Source: UBA5266 sp002411545
GTDB taxonomy: Bacteria; Bacteroidota; Bacteroidia; Bacteroidales; WCHB1-69
DNA: 21,207 nt
Assembly: GCA_028693085.1 (NCBI GenBank)
Contig: JAQUWC010000029.1
Location: 1-21,207, forward strand
Direction: 5' to 3'
Part shown: in pieces, positions 1-7,899 of the stretch
Layout: every line of letters starts with the position of its first letter
Numbering within the stretch: position 1 is the stretch's first letter
Made by a program: the position numbers and the translations under genes
The notes under the pieces: generated by a model
Told to the model about the DNA's origin: nothing
Databases searched by the model: none
Seen by the model: only the letters and a program-made list of their open reading frames with translations

Positions 1-164
1 AAGTTCATTTAACACATTTAATATCATTCAATTACAAACAACAAGCCCCACGTTTTTTTATAACACACAAATATACGGTTATCAATCCATTGTATGAATT
101 TAATAATTTTTTATCGGACAATAGTGAAATAAAATGTATAATTTTGCAGAAATTAAAATAAATA

Positions 165-456
165 GAATTTACACACATTTTGGGATATTACCATTTATTT
201 TTATAACTATAACCTTTTTTTGCCACACGTGTAAAATATGTTTGCCTTATTTTTAAAAATTCAATACTGTATGGTAATTAAAAACAGCAGTTTTGCATAA
301 GCTTCTGTTTCAAAGAGAAACCCGTTAAACATAAATATTCAATACATACTACTTGTTCTAGTATTTCATAAATTTGCATTCGTGTGAGATTTATATCTAC
401 TAATTTTTTACAAAAGTATATTTTCTTGAATTTACGCACTTTTTGGGATAGTATCC
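165..456 (+). repeat. Pair of 23-nt imperfect direct repeats
   Basis: Copy one occupies 165-187 and copy two 428-450. Both begin GAATTTAC and end TTTTGGGATA, and they differ at two positions. A shorter similarity, reading about TATTACC against GTATCC, continues on the right side of each. The copies lie in the same orientation 263 nt apart, in noncoding sequence. Function unknown; they could be regulator half-sites or ends of a decayed element. Confidence 0.6.
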
Positions 457-664
457 TTAATTGATAGAGTATAGAAAATATCCGACAAAATTTGTCAGTA
501 AATCAGTAAAGCCTTAAAATGAGATTAAGAAGAAATCACCAGACAATTCACCATCTTCTTGAAAATAATGATATTACTATTTTTTTGATTTCTTTCTTCA
601 ATTGGCAAAATTATTGCATAATAATAAAATGTTTATACCTGATATTATATATAAAAATATTAAG

Positions 665-672
665 TAATTTTG
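665..672 (+). promoter_or_regulatory. Bacteroidota -7 promoter element for the DUF1573 gene
   Basis: TAATTTTG matches the Bacteroidota -7 consensus TAnnTTTG and lies 43 nt before the ATG at 716. No clear TTG-type -33 element is present 19-21 nt upstream, so the call rests on the -7 match and position alone. Confidence 0.4.
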
Positions 673-715
673 CCGAAATAAATTTACGTAAATAATCATA
701 AATAAATAAAAAAAA

Positions 716-1204
716 ATGAGAAATTTAAATATTTTTTTGCGCATAACTCCATTGCTAATGATTCTTTTTTCTTTCGCATTAGTACCATTATCTGCTCAGT
801 CGAAAGCTTCATCCAAAAAAGCCAAAGTGCCCGAAATTCAATTTGAAAAAACGGTACATGATTATGGAAATATCAAGCAAGGAGATGATGGAGAGTGTGA
901 ATTTATATTTAAAAACACGGGTCGAGAGCCATTGATTTTAACAAATGTGTATTCTTCCTGCGGATGTACTGTGCCGAGTTGGCCGAAAGAGCCCATCATG
1001 CCCGGAAAATCCGAAGTAATTAAAGTAAAATATAATACTTCTCGGCTGGGAACTATTAATAAGAAAGTAACCGTTATTTCCAATGCTACAAATAGTCCGG
1101 TTGAGTTATTCATAAAAGGCAATGTATCGCCTCAACCGACAGAAAACTTACCTGAAAAATCACAAAGCCCGATGGAAACAAAAAAACCGGTTCAACCTTT
1201 TTAG
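716..1204 (+). CDS. Secreted DUF1573 domain protein
   Basis: This 162-residue protein has a Sec signal peptide (hydrophobic core about residues 8-25, likely cut after SAQ near 28). A short Lys-rich linker follows, then one DUF1573 domain at about residues 40-137. Family hallmarks visible are the FEKTVHDYGNIKQGD opening, FxFKNTG, and the SSCGCTVP motif with two cysteines at about 82-84, followed by PGKSEVIKVKYNTS. DUF1573 is an immunoglobulin-like fold common in Bacteroidota envelope proteins; its biochemical role is not established. The last 25 residues are Pro/Glu/Lys-rich and probably disordered. The ATG follows an A-rich stretch, as is usual for leaders in this phylum. A strong hairpin follows at 1228, so the gene is probably transcribed alone or only partly read through into tpiA. 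Confidence 0.88.
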   Translation: MRNLNIFLRITPLLMILFSFALVPLSAQSKASSKKAKVPEIQFEKTVHDYGNIKQGDDGECEFIFKNTGREPLILTNVYSSCGCTVPSWPKEPIMPGKSEVIKVKYNTSRLGTINKKVTVISNATNSPVELFIKGNVSPQPTENLPEKSQSPMETKKPVQPF

Positions 1205-1227
1205 AAAATAATTAAATATGTATTTTA

Positions 1228-1267
1228 AAAATGGTTTAATTTACTATTAAGCCATTTTATTTTTTAT
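1228..1267 (+). terminator. Rho-independent terminator after the DUF1573 gene
   Basis: A 13-bp stem pairs 1228-1240 (AAAATGGTTTAAT) with 1246-1258 (ATTAAGCCATTTT) around the 5-nt loop TTACT, with one G-U wobble. The run ATTTTTTATT follows it. It starts 24 nt after the stop codon and separates the gene from tpiA. Confidence 0.8.
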
Positions 1268-1290
1268 TAACACAAATAAATAATAGAGAT

Positions 1291-2067
1291 ATGAAAAATA
1301 AGATAGTAGCCGGAAACTGGAAGATGAACAAAACATTTCCCGAGGCGGAAGAGTTATTGGTGGCAATAGCCGAAGGTTTGGACGATATGCCTTTGGAGAC
1401 CGATGTAGTGATTTGTCCTTCTTTTCCTTATTTGGAAATGGCCGCCGACGTATCGGAAGAAAGCAATTTTTCGGTAGGGGCACAAAATGTGAGTGATGAA
1501 AAAGCCGGAGCTTTTACGGGCGAAATAAGTGCTGCCATGATTAAATCGGCCGGTGCCGATTTTTGCATTGTGGGCCATTCCGAACGCAGGGCTTATTTTA
1601 AAGAAACTGACGAGGTATTGGCAAAAAAAGTCAAACGTTTGTTAGAAGAAGATATCATACCCATTTTCTGCATAGGAGAACAATTGGCTGAACGCGAAGC
1701 CAATCAACATTTTCAAATAGTAGAAAAACAACTAACGGAAGGATTGTTTCATCTCGAAGCAAAGGATTTCGAGCGAGTTGTTATAGCCTATGAACCTATT
1801 TGGGCCATAGGTACGGGAAAAACGGCCACACCACAGCAAGCCCAGGAAATGCATGCTCATATCCGTGCTTTTATCGAAAAAACGTATGGAGCTGAAATAG
1901 CCTATAATACCTATATCCTTTACGGAGGAAGCTGTAACAGCAAAAACGCCCTTGAGCTTTTCTCTTGCCAAGATGTCGATGGAGGATTAATCGGCGGTGC
2001 CTCTCTTAAAGTCGAAGATTTTATTGAAATCATCAATGCAGCCGAAACCAGCATCAAGAACGACTAA
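1291..2067 (+). CDS. tpiA: Triosephosphate isomerase
   Basis: This cytosolic glycolytic enzyme interconverts dihydroxyacetone phosphate and glyceraldehyde 3-phosphate. The 258-residue length is normal for the family. All catalytic elements are visible: Asn9 and Lys11 in AGNWKMNKT, the electrophile His96 in VGHSERR, and the base Glu168 in AYEPIWAIGTGKTA, which also supplies the flexible loop 6. The phosphate-binding YGGS (211-214) and GGLIGGASL (231-239) loops are also present. The start gives the expected MKNKIVAGNWK opening, only nine residues before the first active-site residue, so it is secure. No promoter of its own is clear in the 23 nt after the preceding terminator. A bidirectional terminator follows directly. 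Confidence 0.98.
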   Translation: MKNKIVAGNWKMNKTFPEAEELLVAIAEGLDDMPLETDVVICPSFPYLEMAADVSEESNFSVGAQNVSDEKAGAFTGEISAAMIKSAGADFCIVGHSERRAYFKETDEVLAKKVKRLLEEDIIPIFCIGEQLAEREANQHFQIVEKQLTEGLFHLEAKDFERVVIAYEPIWAIGTGKTATPQQAQEMHAHIRAFIEKTYGAEIAYNTYILYGGSCNSKNALELFSCQDVDGGLIGGASLKVEDFIEIINAAETSIKND

Positions 2068-2080
2068 AGTGTTCAATAGT

Positions 2081-2118
2081 AAAAAAAAGGAATAGAGCTT
2101 ATGCTATTCCTTTTTTTT
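2081..2118. terminator. Bidirectional terminator between tpiA and the type IX cargo operon
   Basis: The stem AAAAAAAAGGAATAG (2081-2095) pairs perfectly with 2104-2110 plus eight T (2111-2118) around an 8-nt loop. Because A8 and T8 flank a 7-bp core (GGAATAG/CTATTCC), it reads as a U-tract terminator from both sides. It ends tpiA on the plus strand, and the minus-strand gene whose stop codon is at 2121-2123. Confidence 0.85.
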
Positions 2119-2120
2119 AT

Positions 2121-4103
2121 TTATTGATTTTTAATGACTTTTATTGTCTTGATAGTTTGTCGGTTATTTTTTAATTTAAAAAAATACATGCCTTCGGCAT
2201 AGGATGAAAAGTCGATAGGGGTGGTTCTGTTTGTAATATGTTGCGTGTGTAATAATTTTCCATGTATATCATAGATTTCCAATATCGCGCTCTGTAAATT
2301 TATATCTTTAATTTCCAAATCGATACGATCAATACATGGATTAGGCGATAGCATAACACCTGCTGCAGAGGCTGAGCTTTCTTTAATACTTACATTGTCA
2401 ACACAAGCCCAATTGCTTATGGTATCGTTTGTGCGGTTGTTGTCTCCCGCTGCGGCATCAATGTAAACTTTTATCATATAATCTGATACATGAGGCGCAT
2501 TATAAGGGATGTTAAATGTAAATGGAATAATTTCTCCGACGGATAAGGCGGGAATATTATCTTGCAAATGAGCTATGATTTGACCAGCACTGTCAATATT
2601 GGCATAAATACCGAGATTGGTAAATTCGTTTTGACTTTGGTTAAATAGAGTAAGCTGTAGGGAGATGGAACTGCCGGCATGATGACAGCTGTCCGGTGTA
2701 GGAAAAACAATATTCGTTATGCCGATATCCATTTTCGTGCTAAAAGTAAGGGTGTCGCTCCAAAGTGATCCATCCGGACAGACAGCTCGGAGTGATACAT
2801 GATAAGTAGTTTGGGGACTTAAATTACTTAAAATATACGGATTATTATACACTAATTTTGTTCCTGCGGGTGCATTCTCCTTTTGAATGGAAATCTCCCA
2901 CGAAGAGTGGAATGAAGTATCAATCCATGAAATTTGTGCCGAATGAGTAGTGATATTACTTGCTTGAAGTCCGAATGCCATAATATGGCTGCAACAACCA
3001 CTGCCATCGCCTGTGTATGTTGATGAACCTTTTTTATTTAATACCTTCCAATTCCGTGCAGTAGCTATATCGCTATGACAGGAAGACGAGCCTAAACACT
3101 CAATGGTGTCATTCGCAATATAAATATGTCCTTGAATCCACCCGTTCCAATCAGGTAATATTTTAAATAGTGAATCCAAAGCACACGCACTTAATGGATT
3201 TCCATAACATTCAATGGTATGTAAACTTGTATCGCCTCGAATATCCAAACCGGTTAATAAATTATTACTTATTAACAATTGTAACATTTTCGGAAGATTA
3301 TCCACTTTCAAATGTTGCAATTGATTATTAGATATCCACAAAGCTTGAAGAGAAGGGTTGTCGATTAGCTCGAAAGAAGTGAATAAATTATCTTCTATGT
3401 TTAATGTCTTTAATTTTTGAAGTCCTTCTACTTGCAAATGTGTAAGTTGATTATTTTTACAATTAACTCGTTCAATGCTGTCATTTAATTTTACATATTT
3501 AAAATAATTGTCATATGCAGTAAGATATTTTAAAGAAACACAAAAACTTACATCTAAAGAATCCAACAAGGGATTGCCTATAATCACGAAAGTTTCTAAA
3601 TTAGTACAACCGTCATACTTTAAACTTTGAAAAGTGAGATTGTTATTAAATAAATCTAAATACCTTAATGCCAAGCAATTGCTAATGTCAACAGAGAGCG
3701 TTTCGTTTACCGGCGGCAGTGAAAAAAGTTTTAGTTCTGATAAGGTAGTATGATTGCTTGCGTCAACAGAAATTATATTATAAAAATCTCGGTATGTTTT
3801 AGCTTCATTAACTAAATAACTTATTTCTCCGGCAATCGTTACACGCTTACTTATCATGGGAATACTAAAATTTTTAGTGTACTTTGTAAGTGTTTGCATT
3901 AGCGTATCTATGGCATTTCCCAGGCTATCTTCCCTGTAAAAATAAACAAGTGTACTGTCTGCATTTGTTTTCAAACCTACAAAGAGCGTATCACTGGTCG
4001 TAGTAAAAGTAAAAGTAACGCGAGGCAAAGAAGATTGAGCTTTTACTGCACTAAATGAGATAAATAGGATAATAATGCTTAATGTTAATTTTATTGTTCT
4101 CAT
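2121..4103 (-). CDS. Secreted leucine-rich-repeat / Fn3 protein with T9SS sorting domain
   Basis: The 660-residue protein begins with a Sec signal peptide (residues 1-22, cut near VKA-QS). Residues about 115-305 form irregular leucine-rich repeats of the kind common in Bacteroidota (units such as LKTLNIEDNLFTSF and LQALWISNNQLQHL). A Cys-rich segment at 335-372 precedes a fibronectin III-like domain at about 374-456. Next comes a CARDB-like beta domain (about 459-560), with the 'F-N-x-G/S...Y-x-I-x-V-x-I-D...D-x-N-x-x-N-D' pattern. The last 77 residues (about 584-660) are a type A C-terminal sorting domain: LSPNP, LEIYDIHGKLL, SSYAEGMYFFKL, and a basic tail. In known T9SS organisms such domains direct cargo through the outer membrane to the surface or medium. 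It lies 11 nt downstream of the preceding cargo gene, so the two form an operon. Ligand unknown. Confidence 0.85.
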   Translation of the reverse strand: MRTIKLTLSIIILFISFSAVKAQSSLPRVTFTFTTTSDTLFVGLKTNADSTLVYFYREDSLGNAIDTLMQTLTKYTKNFSIPMISKRVTIAGEISYLVNEAKTYRDFYNIISVDASNHTTLSELKLFSLPPVNETLSVDISNCLALRYLDLFNNNLTFQSLKYDGCTNLETFVIIGNPLLDSLDVSFCVSLKYLTAYDNYFKYVKLNDSIERVNCKNNQLTHLQVEGLQKLKTLNIEDNLFTSFELIDNPSLQALWISNNQLQHLKVDNLPKMLQLLISNNLLTGLDIRGDTSLHTIECYGNPLSACALDSLFKILPDWNGWIQGHIYIANDTIECLGSSSCHSDIATARNWKVLNKKGSSTYTGDGSGCCSHIMAFGLQASNITTHSAQISWIDTSFHSSWEISIQKENAPAGTKLVYNNPYILSNLSPQTTYHVSLRAVCPDGSLWSDTLTFSTKMDIGITNIVFPTPDSCHHAGSSISLQLTLFNQSQNEFTNLGIYANIDSAGQIIAHLQDNIPALSVGEIIPFTFNIPYNAPHVSDYMIKVYIDAAAGDNNRTNDTISNWACVDNVSIKESSASAAGVMLSPNPCIDRIDLEIKDINLQSAILEIYDIHGKLLHTQHITNRTTPIDFSSYAEGMYFFKLKNNRQTIKTIKVIKNQ

Positions 4104-4114
4104 ATTAATTTTTT

Positions 4115-5716
4115 TTATCGATTTATAATAACTTTTAATGTCTTGATATGTTGCTGATTGTTTTGTATTTTAAATAAATACATCCCTTCGGCATAAGATG
4201 AGATATCAATAGAAGTTGTTTCATCTACAATGTCTTGCATAAATAACAATTTGCCTTGCAAATTATAGATTTCTATCTTTCCGTTGTTTAAAACTTTCCC
4301 ATTAAGTCGTACCTCTATCCAATCATTCGCCGGATTGGGAGAAAGAAAAATGTTGTTTTCTTTTACAGATGCTTTTTCAATATTCAAAAGAGAATTAAAG
4401 GATTTTGCATTAAAAGGATCTATTGGATTATCACACTGATCAGTTATAAAGGACTCTATTTCTTCTCCTTCTACATCTATAGACGAACAATCATTTTCAT
4501 AATAATCAGAAAGGTCGACATTTATATTGATATTACTTTGATTATAATCAGGATATTCAATTCTATGACAATCTTCTGTTAAATTTTCATAAACAAAGAA
4601 AAATCTTGCCACATTGTGAGTGATTCCTGTTCCCACATCATCCCATACTCCACCACAGTAGAATAAGTTATTAAAAACTTTTATTTTATGTAATTCATGT
4701 TGAACTCCTTGCACATAATTTTCAAAATACATAAGATTGTTAAAAGCTAAATCACAAGTAACAAGAAAAGAAGCATTGGCAAGTGGCCCAACCGCATTGC
4801 TTGATTCATATCCGACAAAACCGAATCGATCGGGAAAGCAAGCGATATCTTTTAAATGCAAAACGCCCTGATAATGAATCTCATTAACATTACTTAACAC
4901 CCCCGAATTATCGGCAAGAAAAGAATAAATAATATCATTATCAGAATATGCCACATAAAATTGATATGGATTGTTTGGATCGGGTGTTGTAACACAATAA
5001 GAATCGGGTGTTGTAGATTGTTGAAACCAATATAGCCCGCTATTATTATTGAGATTATTAATATCTACACAAATAAAGCCACATTTTTGTTCTTCCCGAT
5101 GAATTCCTGAAACAACAAATTGTTCGTCATATAACCATGTTACCTTATGAAATTCATATCCTGAAAAAGGCAATATCTGATGAGGATTAGTCATATTTGA
5201 ATACTCTAATGAAGAAATTATACCGTTTCCATTATTATCTCTACCGCAAACAATAATCTTATTTAAATCTATAATAGCTTCTATTGAGTAAAAAACGGTT
5301 TCCGAATTATACTTATAAAATTCGGTAGTAGAGGGATCTAAATCATAATCTACCTTAAAAACAAAGGCTTTTCCATTAATTTCTCCACAAAGTAAAATAA
5401 TTGTTCCAAAACTTGATTTGGGGTCTTCCTTTACTATAATATCATGTACAATAATTTGAGCATCGGGTTCAATAAAAAACACAGCAGACTGAATAGGATT
5501 GAAATACACATCCGTTTTTGTAATTACGATTTTATCGTAAGATAAATTAGGAGCATCTTTAGCACTAACGGCAGCTATAAATTCTTGAGATAATGAATTA
5601 ATGGCAAAAGTTGAATTGGCATGCAAGTTATAATTTTGTGCATTGATTTTTACATATCCCGCATAACTACATAAGTTAAAGGATATTACTGTTAAAAATA
5701 GAAGTATTTTTTTCAT
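4115..5716 (-). CDS. Secreted protein of unknown function with T9SS sorting domain
   Basis: The 533-residue product starts with a Sec signal peptide (residues about 1-19, MKKILLFLTV...CSYA). The body, about residues 20-450, is not a domain I recognise. It is rich in aromatic, Asn and Asp residues in short strand-like stretches, with recurring 'IVCGRD', 'FVVSGI', 'FYVAYS' and 'FYCGGVW' strings spaced roughly 40-50 apart, which would fit a beta-propeller; that is inference. Residues about 455-533 are a type A C-terminal sorting domain (LSPNPANDWIEV, IEIYNLQGKLLFMQ, SSYAEGMYLFKI), closely similar to that of the downstream gene. A good Bacteroidota promoter lies about 40 nt upstream, so this is the first gene of a two-gene operon. 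Confidence 0.8.
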   Translation of the reverse strand: MKKILLFLTVISFNLCSYAGYVKINAQNYNLHANSTFAINSLSQEFIAAVSAKDAPNLSYDKIVITKTDVYFNPIQSAVFFIEPDAQIIVHDIIVKEDPKSSFGTIILLCGEINGKAFVFKVDYDLDPSTTEFYKYNSETVFYSIEAIIDLNKIIVCGRDNNGNGIISSLEYSNMTNPHQILPFSGYEFHKVTWLYDEQFVVSGIHREEQKCGFICVDINNLNNNSGLYWFQQSTTPDSYCVTTPDPNNPYQFYVAYSDNDIIYSFLADNSGVLSNVNEIHYQGVLHLKDIACFPDRFGFVGYESSNAVGPLANASFLVTCDLAFNNLMYFENYVQGVQHELHKIKVFNNLFYCGGVWDDVGTGITHNVARFFFVYENLTEDCHRIEYPDYNQSNININVDLSDYYENDCSSIDVEGEEIESFITDQCDNPIDPFNAKSFNSLLNIEKASVKENNIFLSPNPANDWIEVRLNGKVLNNGKIEIYNLQGKLLFMQDIVDETTSIDISSYAEGMYLFKIQNNQQHIKTLKVIINR

Positions 5717-5754
5717 TTTCTTAAGTTTTTAGTTAAAGAGTTTCTTTTCGCTGG

Positions 5755-5788
5755 CAAAATTAGACATAATTTTTTAATATATCAACAA
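5755..5788 (-). promoter_or_regulatory. Promoter of the type IX cargo operon
   Basis: On the minus strand TAATTTTG (5762-5755) matches the -7 consensus TAnnTTTG. TTG (5785-5783, in TTGTTG) lies 20 nt upstream as a -33 element, within the 19-21 nt spacing known for this phylum. The -7 box is 38 nt before the ATG at 5716. Confidence 0.7.
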
Positions 5789-6045
5789 TTTTCAAAACAA
5801 ATTTTATTGGATAAACACTATTTTACGAAAAAAGTTACAGGATTCAGATTGTAAGGAAGTAAAGCTAAGATAACCAATAGCATTGTATTACAGAGCAATT
5901 TTTCACAGCCCCCCTTGTGATACGCTTCCCAATTTATGCGGCAAGCTTGTCATAGGGAGTGCTTCCGTGGTTGTCAAATTTGTCAAAAGTCAGAAGTCGG
6001 AGGATAATGCAATGAAAGACTGATAGTTCCTTCATAAATTCTTAA
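5789..6045. other. Intergenic stretch with possible dead coding fragment
   Basis: No intact gene is present. On the minus strand an open stretch from about 5999 to a stop at 5936-5934 reads FDKFDNHGSTPYDKLAA at its end, and it is less AT-rich than its surroundings. It has no start codon or upstream body and may be the C-terminal tail of a lost gene, possibly a transposase. The fragment call is low confidence. Confidence 0.35.
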
Positions 6046-6618
6046 GGCTATGTTCTATATTAAGTAAGATAAAAAGTGGTGTTTTTGCAGCATGAAAACA
6101 AAAGAATTTTCGTCCTAACACTGGAAATGCCACCGTAAATCTTAAAAAGAAAGAACGGTTTAAGATGTATATACCACACATGTTATCAAGAAAATCCATT
6201 CGTTTATGTGCAGTGGAAGAATCAGTACTAAAGATATTGAAAGTGTTTTGAAAGATAAAATAGAAGCTAAATCGGTTTTATGTACAGATACACCTCGTAG
6301 TTATACATCTTTTGCAAAGAAAAATAATATAGAACATCATACAATGAAAACTTCAGCAAAAGCATATAAGCGAGGAATATATCATGTACAACACATTAAT
6401 TCCATAGCAAGTAATTTGAAGTGATGGATGAATGGATTTAAAGGTGTTTCCATAAAATATTTACAACATTACTTAAATGGGTATGCCGTCACTGACATCA
6501 TTGAAAAAGCCATTAATCCCACTAAACAAACAGCCAAGATGATCATTGCATCAACTGTTGCATGGGAACAATTTAAAAATATATGCCATTTACAATATCT
6601 ATATTAGAACACAGCCTT
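6044..6618 (+). mobile_element. Degenerate IS1595-type (ISXO2-like) insertion sequence
   Basis: Terminal inverted repeats are visible: AAGGCTATGTTCTA at 6044-6057, and the reverse complement of AAGGCTGTGTTCTA at 6605-6618 (13 of 14 identical). Between them is a broken ISXO2-like transposase reading left to right. Its final stop codon (6605-6607) lies inside the right repeat. The element is about 575 bp. That is too short for the usual roughly 300-residue transposase with its N-terminal zinc ribbon, so an internal deletion has removed the 5' half. The 8 bp on each side (AAATTCTT and TTTATACA) do not match, so no target duplication is visible. Confidence 0.8.
6206..6607 (+). pseudogene. IS1595-family transposase remnant, interrupted by a stop
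   Basis: The C-terminal half of an ISXO2-like DDE transposase. One frame from 6206 reads GRISTKDIESVLKDKI, then LCTDTPRSYTSF (second catalytic Asp region), then GIYHVQHINSIASNLK. A TGA at 6422-6424 interrupts it where the family has Lys/Arg (NLKKWM). The same frame then continues with WMNGFKGVSIKYLQHYLN to the TAG at 6605. The same frame upstream (from an ATG at 6092) has three stop codons within about 50 codons, and no recognisable zinc ribbon or first Asp. The product cannot be functional. The downstream segment from 6546 that also reads in another frame is a shadow of this remnant and of prmA. Confidence 0.85.
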
Positions 6619-6668
6619 TTTATACAAACAAAAATCGTATTCAAATAAATTCATATAAAAGAATAAGC

Positions 6669-6676
6669 TACTTTTG
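6669..6676 (+). promoter_or_regulatory. -7 promoter element for prmA
   Basis: TACTTTTG fits TAnnTTTG and sits 23 nt before the prmA ATG, giving a short A-rich leader. No TTG -33 element is evident at the right distance. The box lies 50 nt past the end of the IS remnant. Confidence 0.5.
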
Positions 6677-6699
6677 CAAAAAATTAAAGGGAAATTGTA

Positions 6700-7545
6700 A
6701 TGCAATACATAGAAATAAAGTTTTATGTTCAACCGCCGGAAGTTGGCAACGAGATATTGATAGCACTGTTGGCCGACGTAGGCTGTGAGAGTTTTATGGA
6801 GTTTGAAGAAGGTGTAATGGCTTATATTCCCCAAAAAGATTTTAAGAAAGAATTATTAGAGAAACTTCCTATTCCTGAAAATGCCGGATTCTCCTATCGG
6901 TATGAGATTTCGGAAATTGAGGATCAAAATTGGAACGCCGTTTGGGAAAGTAATTATGCCCCTGTACTTATCGAAAACCAATGTTATATCCGTGCCCCTT
7001 TCCATGAGACACGAAAGGATGTTGCCTATGATATTTTGATTGAACCTAAAATGTCGTTCGGTACGGCCCATCACGAAACCACGGCTTTAATGATAAGTTA
7101 TTTATTGCAAGAAGATTGTAAAGAGAAAGAAGTGTTGGATATGGGTTGTGGAACAGGCATTTTAGCCATACTTGCTTCCATGCGGCAGGCAAAACATATA
7201 AGCGCTATCGATACCGACGAATGGGCATATAAAAACTGCCTTGAAAATGCGGAACGTAATCGTATGGCAAACATCGATTGTTTGCACGGGGATGTAAACC
7301 ATATTCCGCAAACGTCATTCGACATTATTCTGGCGAATATCAACCGAAATGTGTTGTTGAAAGATATGTCGGCTTACGTCGCTCACTTAAAGAAGGGCGG
7401 GGTGTTGTTTTTAAGCGGTTTCTATGAAACGGAGGATTTACCGATTGTAAAGGATGAAGCATGCAGACAGGGACTGACTTATGTTTCTCATAAAACAAAG
7501 AATAAATGGACGGCGGTAAAGTTTAAGTCATTTATTTTGGGTTAA
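6700..7545 (+). CDS. prmA: Ribosomal protein L11 methyltransferase
   Basis: PrmA trimethylates lysines and the N-terminus of ribosomal protein L11, using S-adenosylmethionine, in the cytosol. The 281-residue protein has the family layout. An N-terminal L11-recognition domain (about 1-70) includes the EDQNWNAVWESNYAPV segment at 74-89. A linker with PKMSFGTAHHETT (116-128) leads to a Rossmann methyltransferase domain. There, motif I is DMGCGTGIL (147-155), the acidic ribose-binding residue is Asp171 in AIDTD, and the catalytic-loop motif is LANINRN (211-217). The length is slightly below the roughly 290-300 residues of enterobacterial PrmA. The ATG at 6700 has a -7 element at 6669 and starts at the expected YIEIKF strand. 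The gene is transcribed alone; no terminator hairpin is obvious after it. Confidence 0.95.
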   Translation: MQYIEIKFYVQPPEVGNEILIALLADVGCESFMEFEEGVMAYIPQKDFKKELLEKLPIPENAGFSYRYEISEIEDQNWNAVWESNYAPVLIENQCYIRAPFHETRKDVAYDILIEPKMSFGTAHHETTALMISYLLQEDCKEKEVLDMGCGTGILAILASMRQAKHISAIDTDEWAYKNCLENAERNRMANIDCLHGDVNHIPQTSFDIILANINRNVLLKDMSAYVAHLKKGGVLFLSGFYETEDLPIVKDEACRQGLTYVSHKTKNKWTAVKFKSFILG

Positions 7546-7899
7546 GAAAAATACTTTATTTTTTGGCAATTGTAGTTTGTATATTATAAAAATGTATCTC
7601 TGCAGAAAAATTATTATAAATATAAATAAAACAAAGGAAATAAAAACAATAAAACCGAAAACTATGAATGATGCAGTAATTTGATTAACAAAGTTTTTAT
7701 ATGACTTCTTTATCATTTTATATGATCATATAAAAATCACAATAAAAAATTCCATTATCAATTTAAACAAACATCATTTCATCTTATAGTTGAAAGTTCC
7801 TTATCGGTAAAGAAAATATAGATTGGGATATAAAAGACAATTAAAACTTTAAGATTAAAATGCTATATATAAATAATTAACAATCAAAATGTAAAATTT
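7546..7899. other. Intergenic region upstream of the peptidase-like lipoprotein
   Basis: Extremely AT-rich with no convincing gene. It holds the 20-bp palindrome at 7716-7735 and an extra half-site at 7695-7704. A one-mismatch -7-like element, TATAGTTG, lies at 7785-7792. A hydrophobic 62-codon minus-strand frame (7716-7528) overlaps the end of prmA but has no recognisable features beyond AT-driven Ile/Phe content. Confidence 0.5.
7695..7735. promoter_or_regulatory. Perfect 20-bp palindrome plus an extra half-site (candidate operator)
   Basis: TTTTATATGATCATATAAAA at 7716-7735 is a perfect inverted repeat with no spacer. Its left half, TTTTATATGA, recurs exactly at 7695-7704 in the same orientation, 21 nt away, about two helical turns. 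There is no T-tract, so it does not look like a terminator. The arrangement fits a dimeric regulator controlling the gene at 7900; the regulator is unknown. Confidence 0.45.

Larger units (their letters stand above)
1..715. other. Gene-free AT-rich leader region
   Basis: No open frame here looks like a gene. The stretch is very AT-rich. It holds a 23-nt imperfect direct repeat (165-187 and 428-450), an 8-bp palindrome ACACGTGT at 225-232, and TAnnTTTG-type -7 elements at 139-146 and 665-672 on the plus strand. On the minus strand a TATATTTG lies at 75-68, and an ATG is readable at 8-6, so a divergent gene may begin exactly at the window edge. Only eight bases of it would be visible, so this cannot be confirmed. 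Confidence 0.6.

Noticed and set aside
1..75. Divergent minus-strand gene starting at the left edge
   Set aside because: Only an ATG at 8-6 and a -7-like element at 75-68 support it; eight bases of coding sequence are not enough.
6546..6788. 80-codon plus-strand frame spanning the IS remnant and the start of prmA
   Set aside because: It runs out of frame with both the transposase remnant and prmA and shows no domain.
7528..7716. 62-codon minus-strand frame, hydrophobic, between prmA and the peptidase-like gene
   Set aside because: The Ile/Phe-rich composition follows from AT-rich DNA, it overlaps the 3' end of prmA, and no family feature or clear promoter is seen. Its start codon abuts the palindrome, so it was not wholly dismissed as a small membrane protein.
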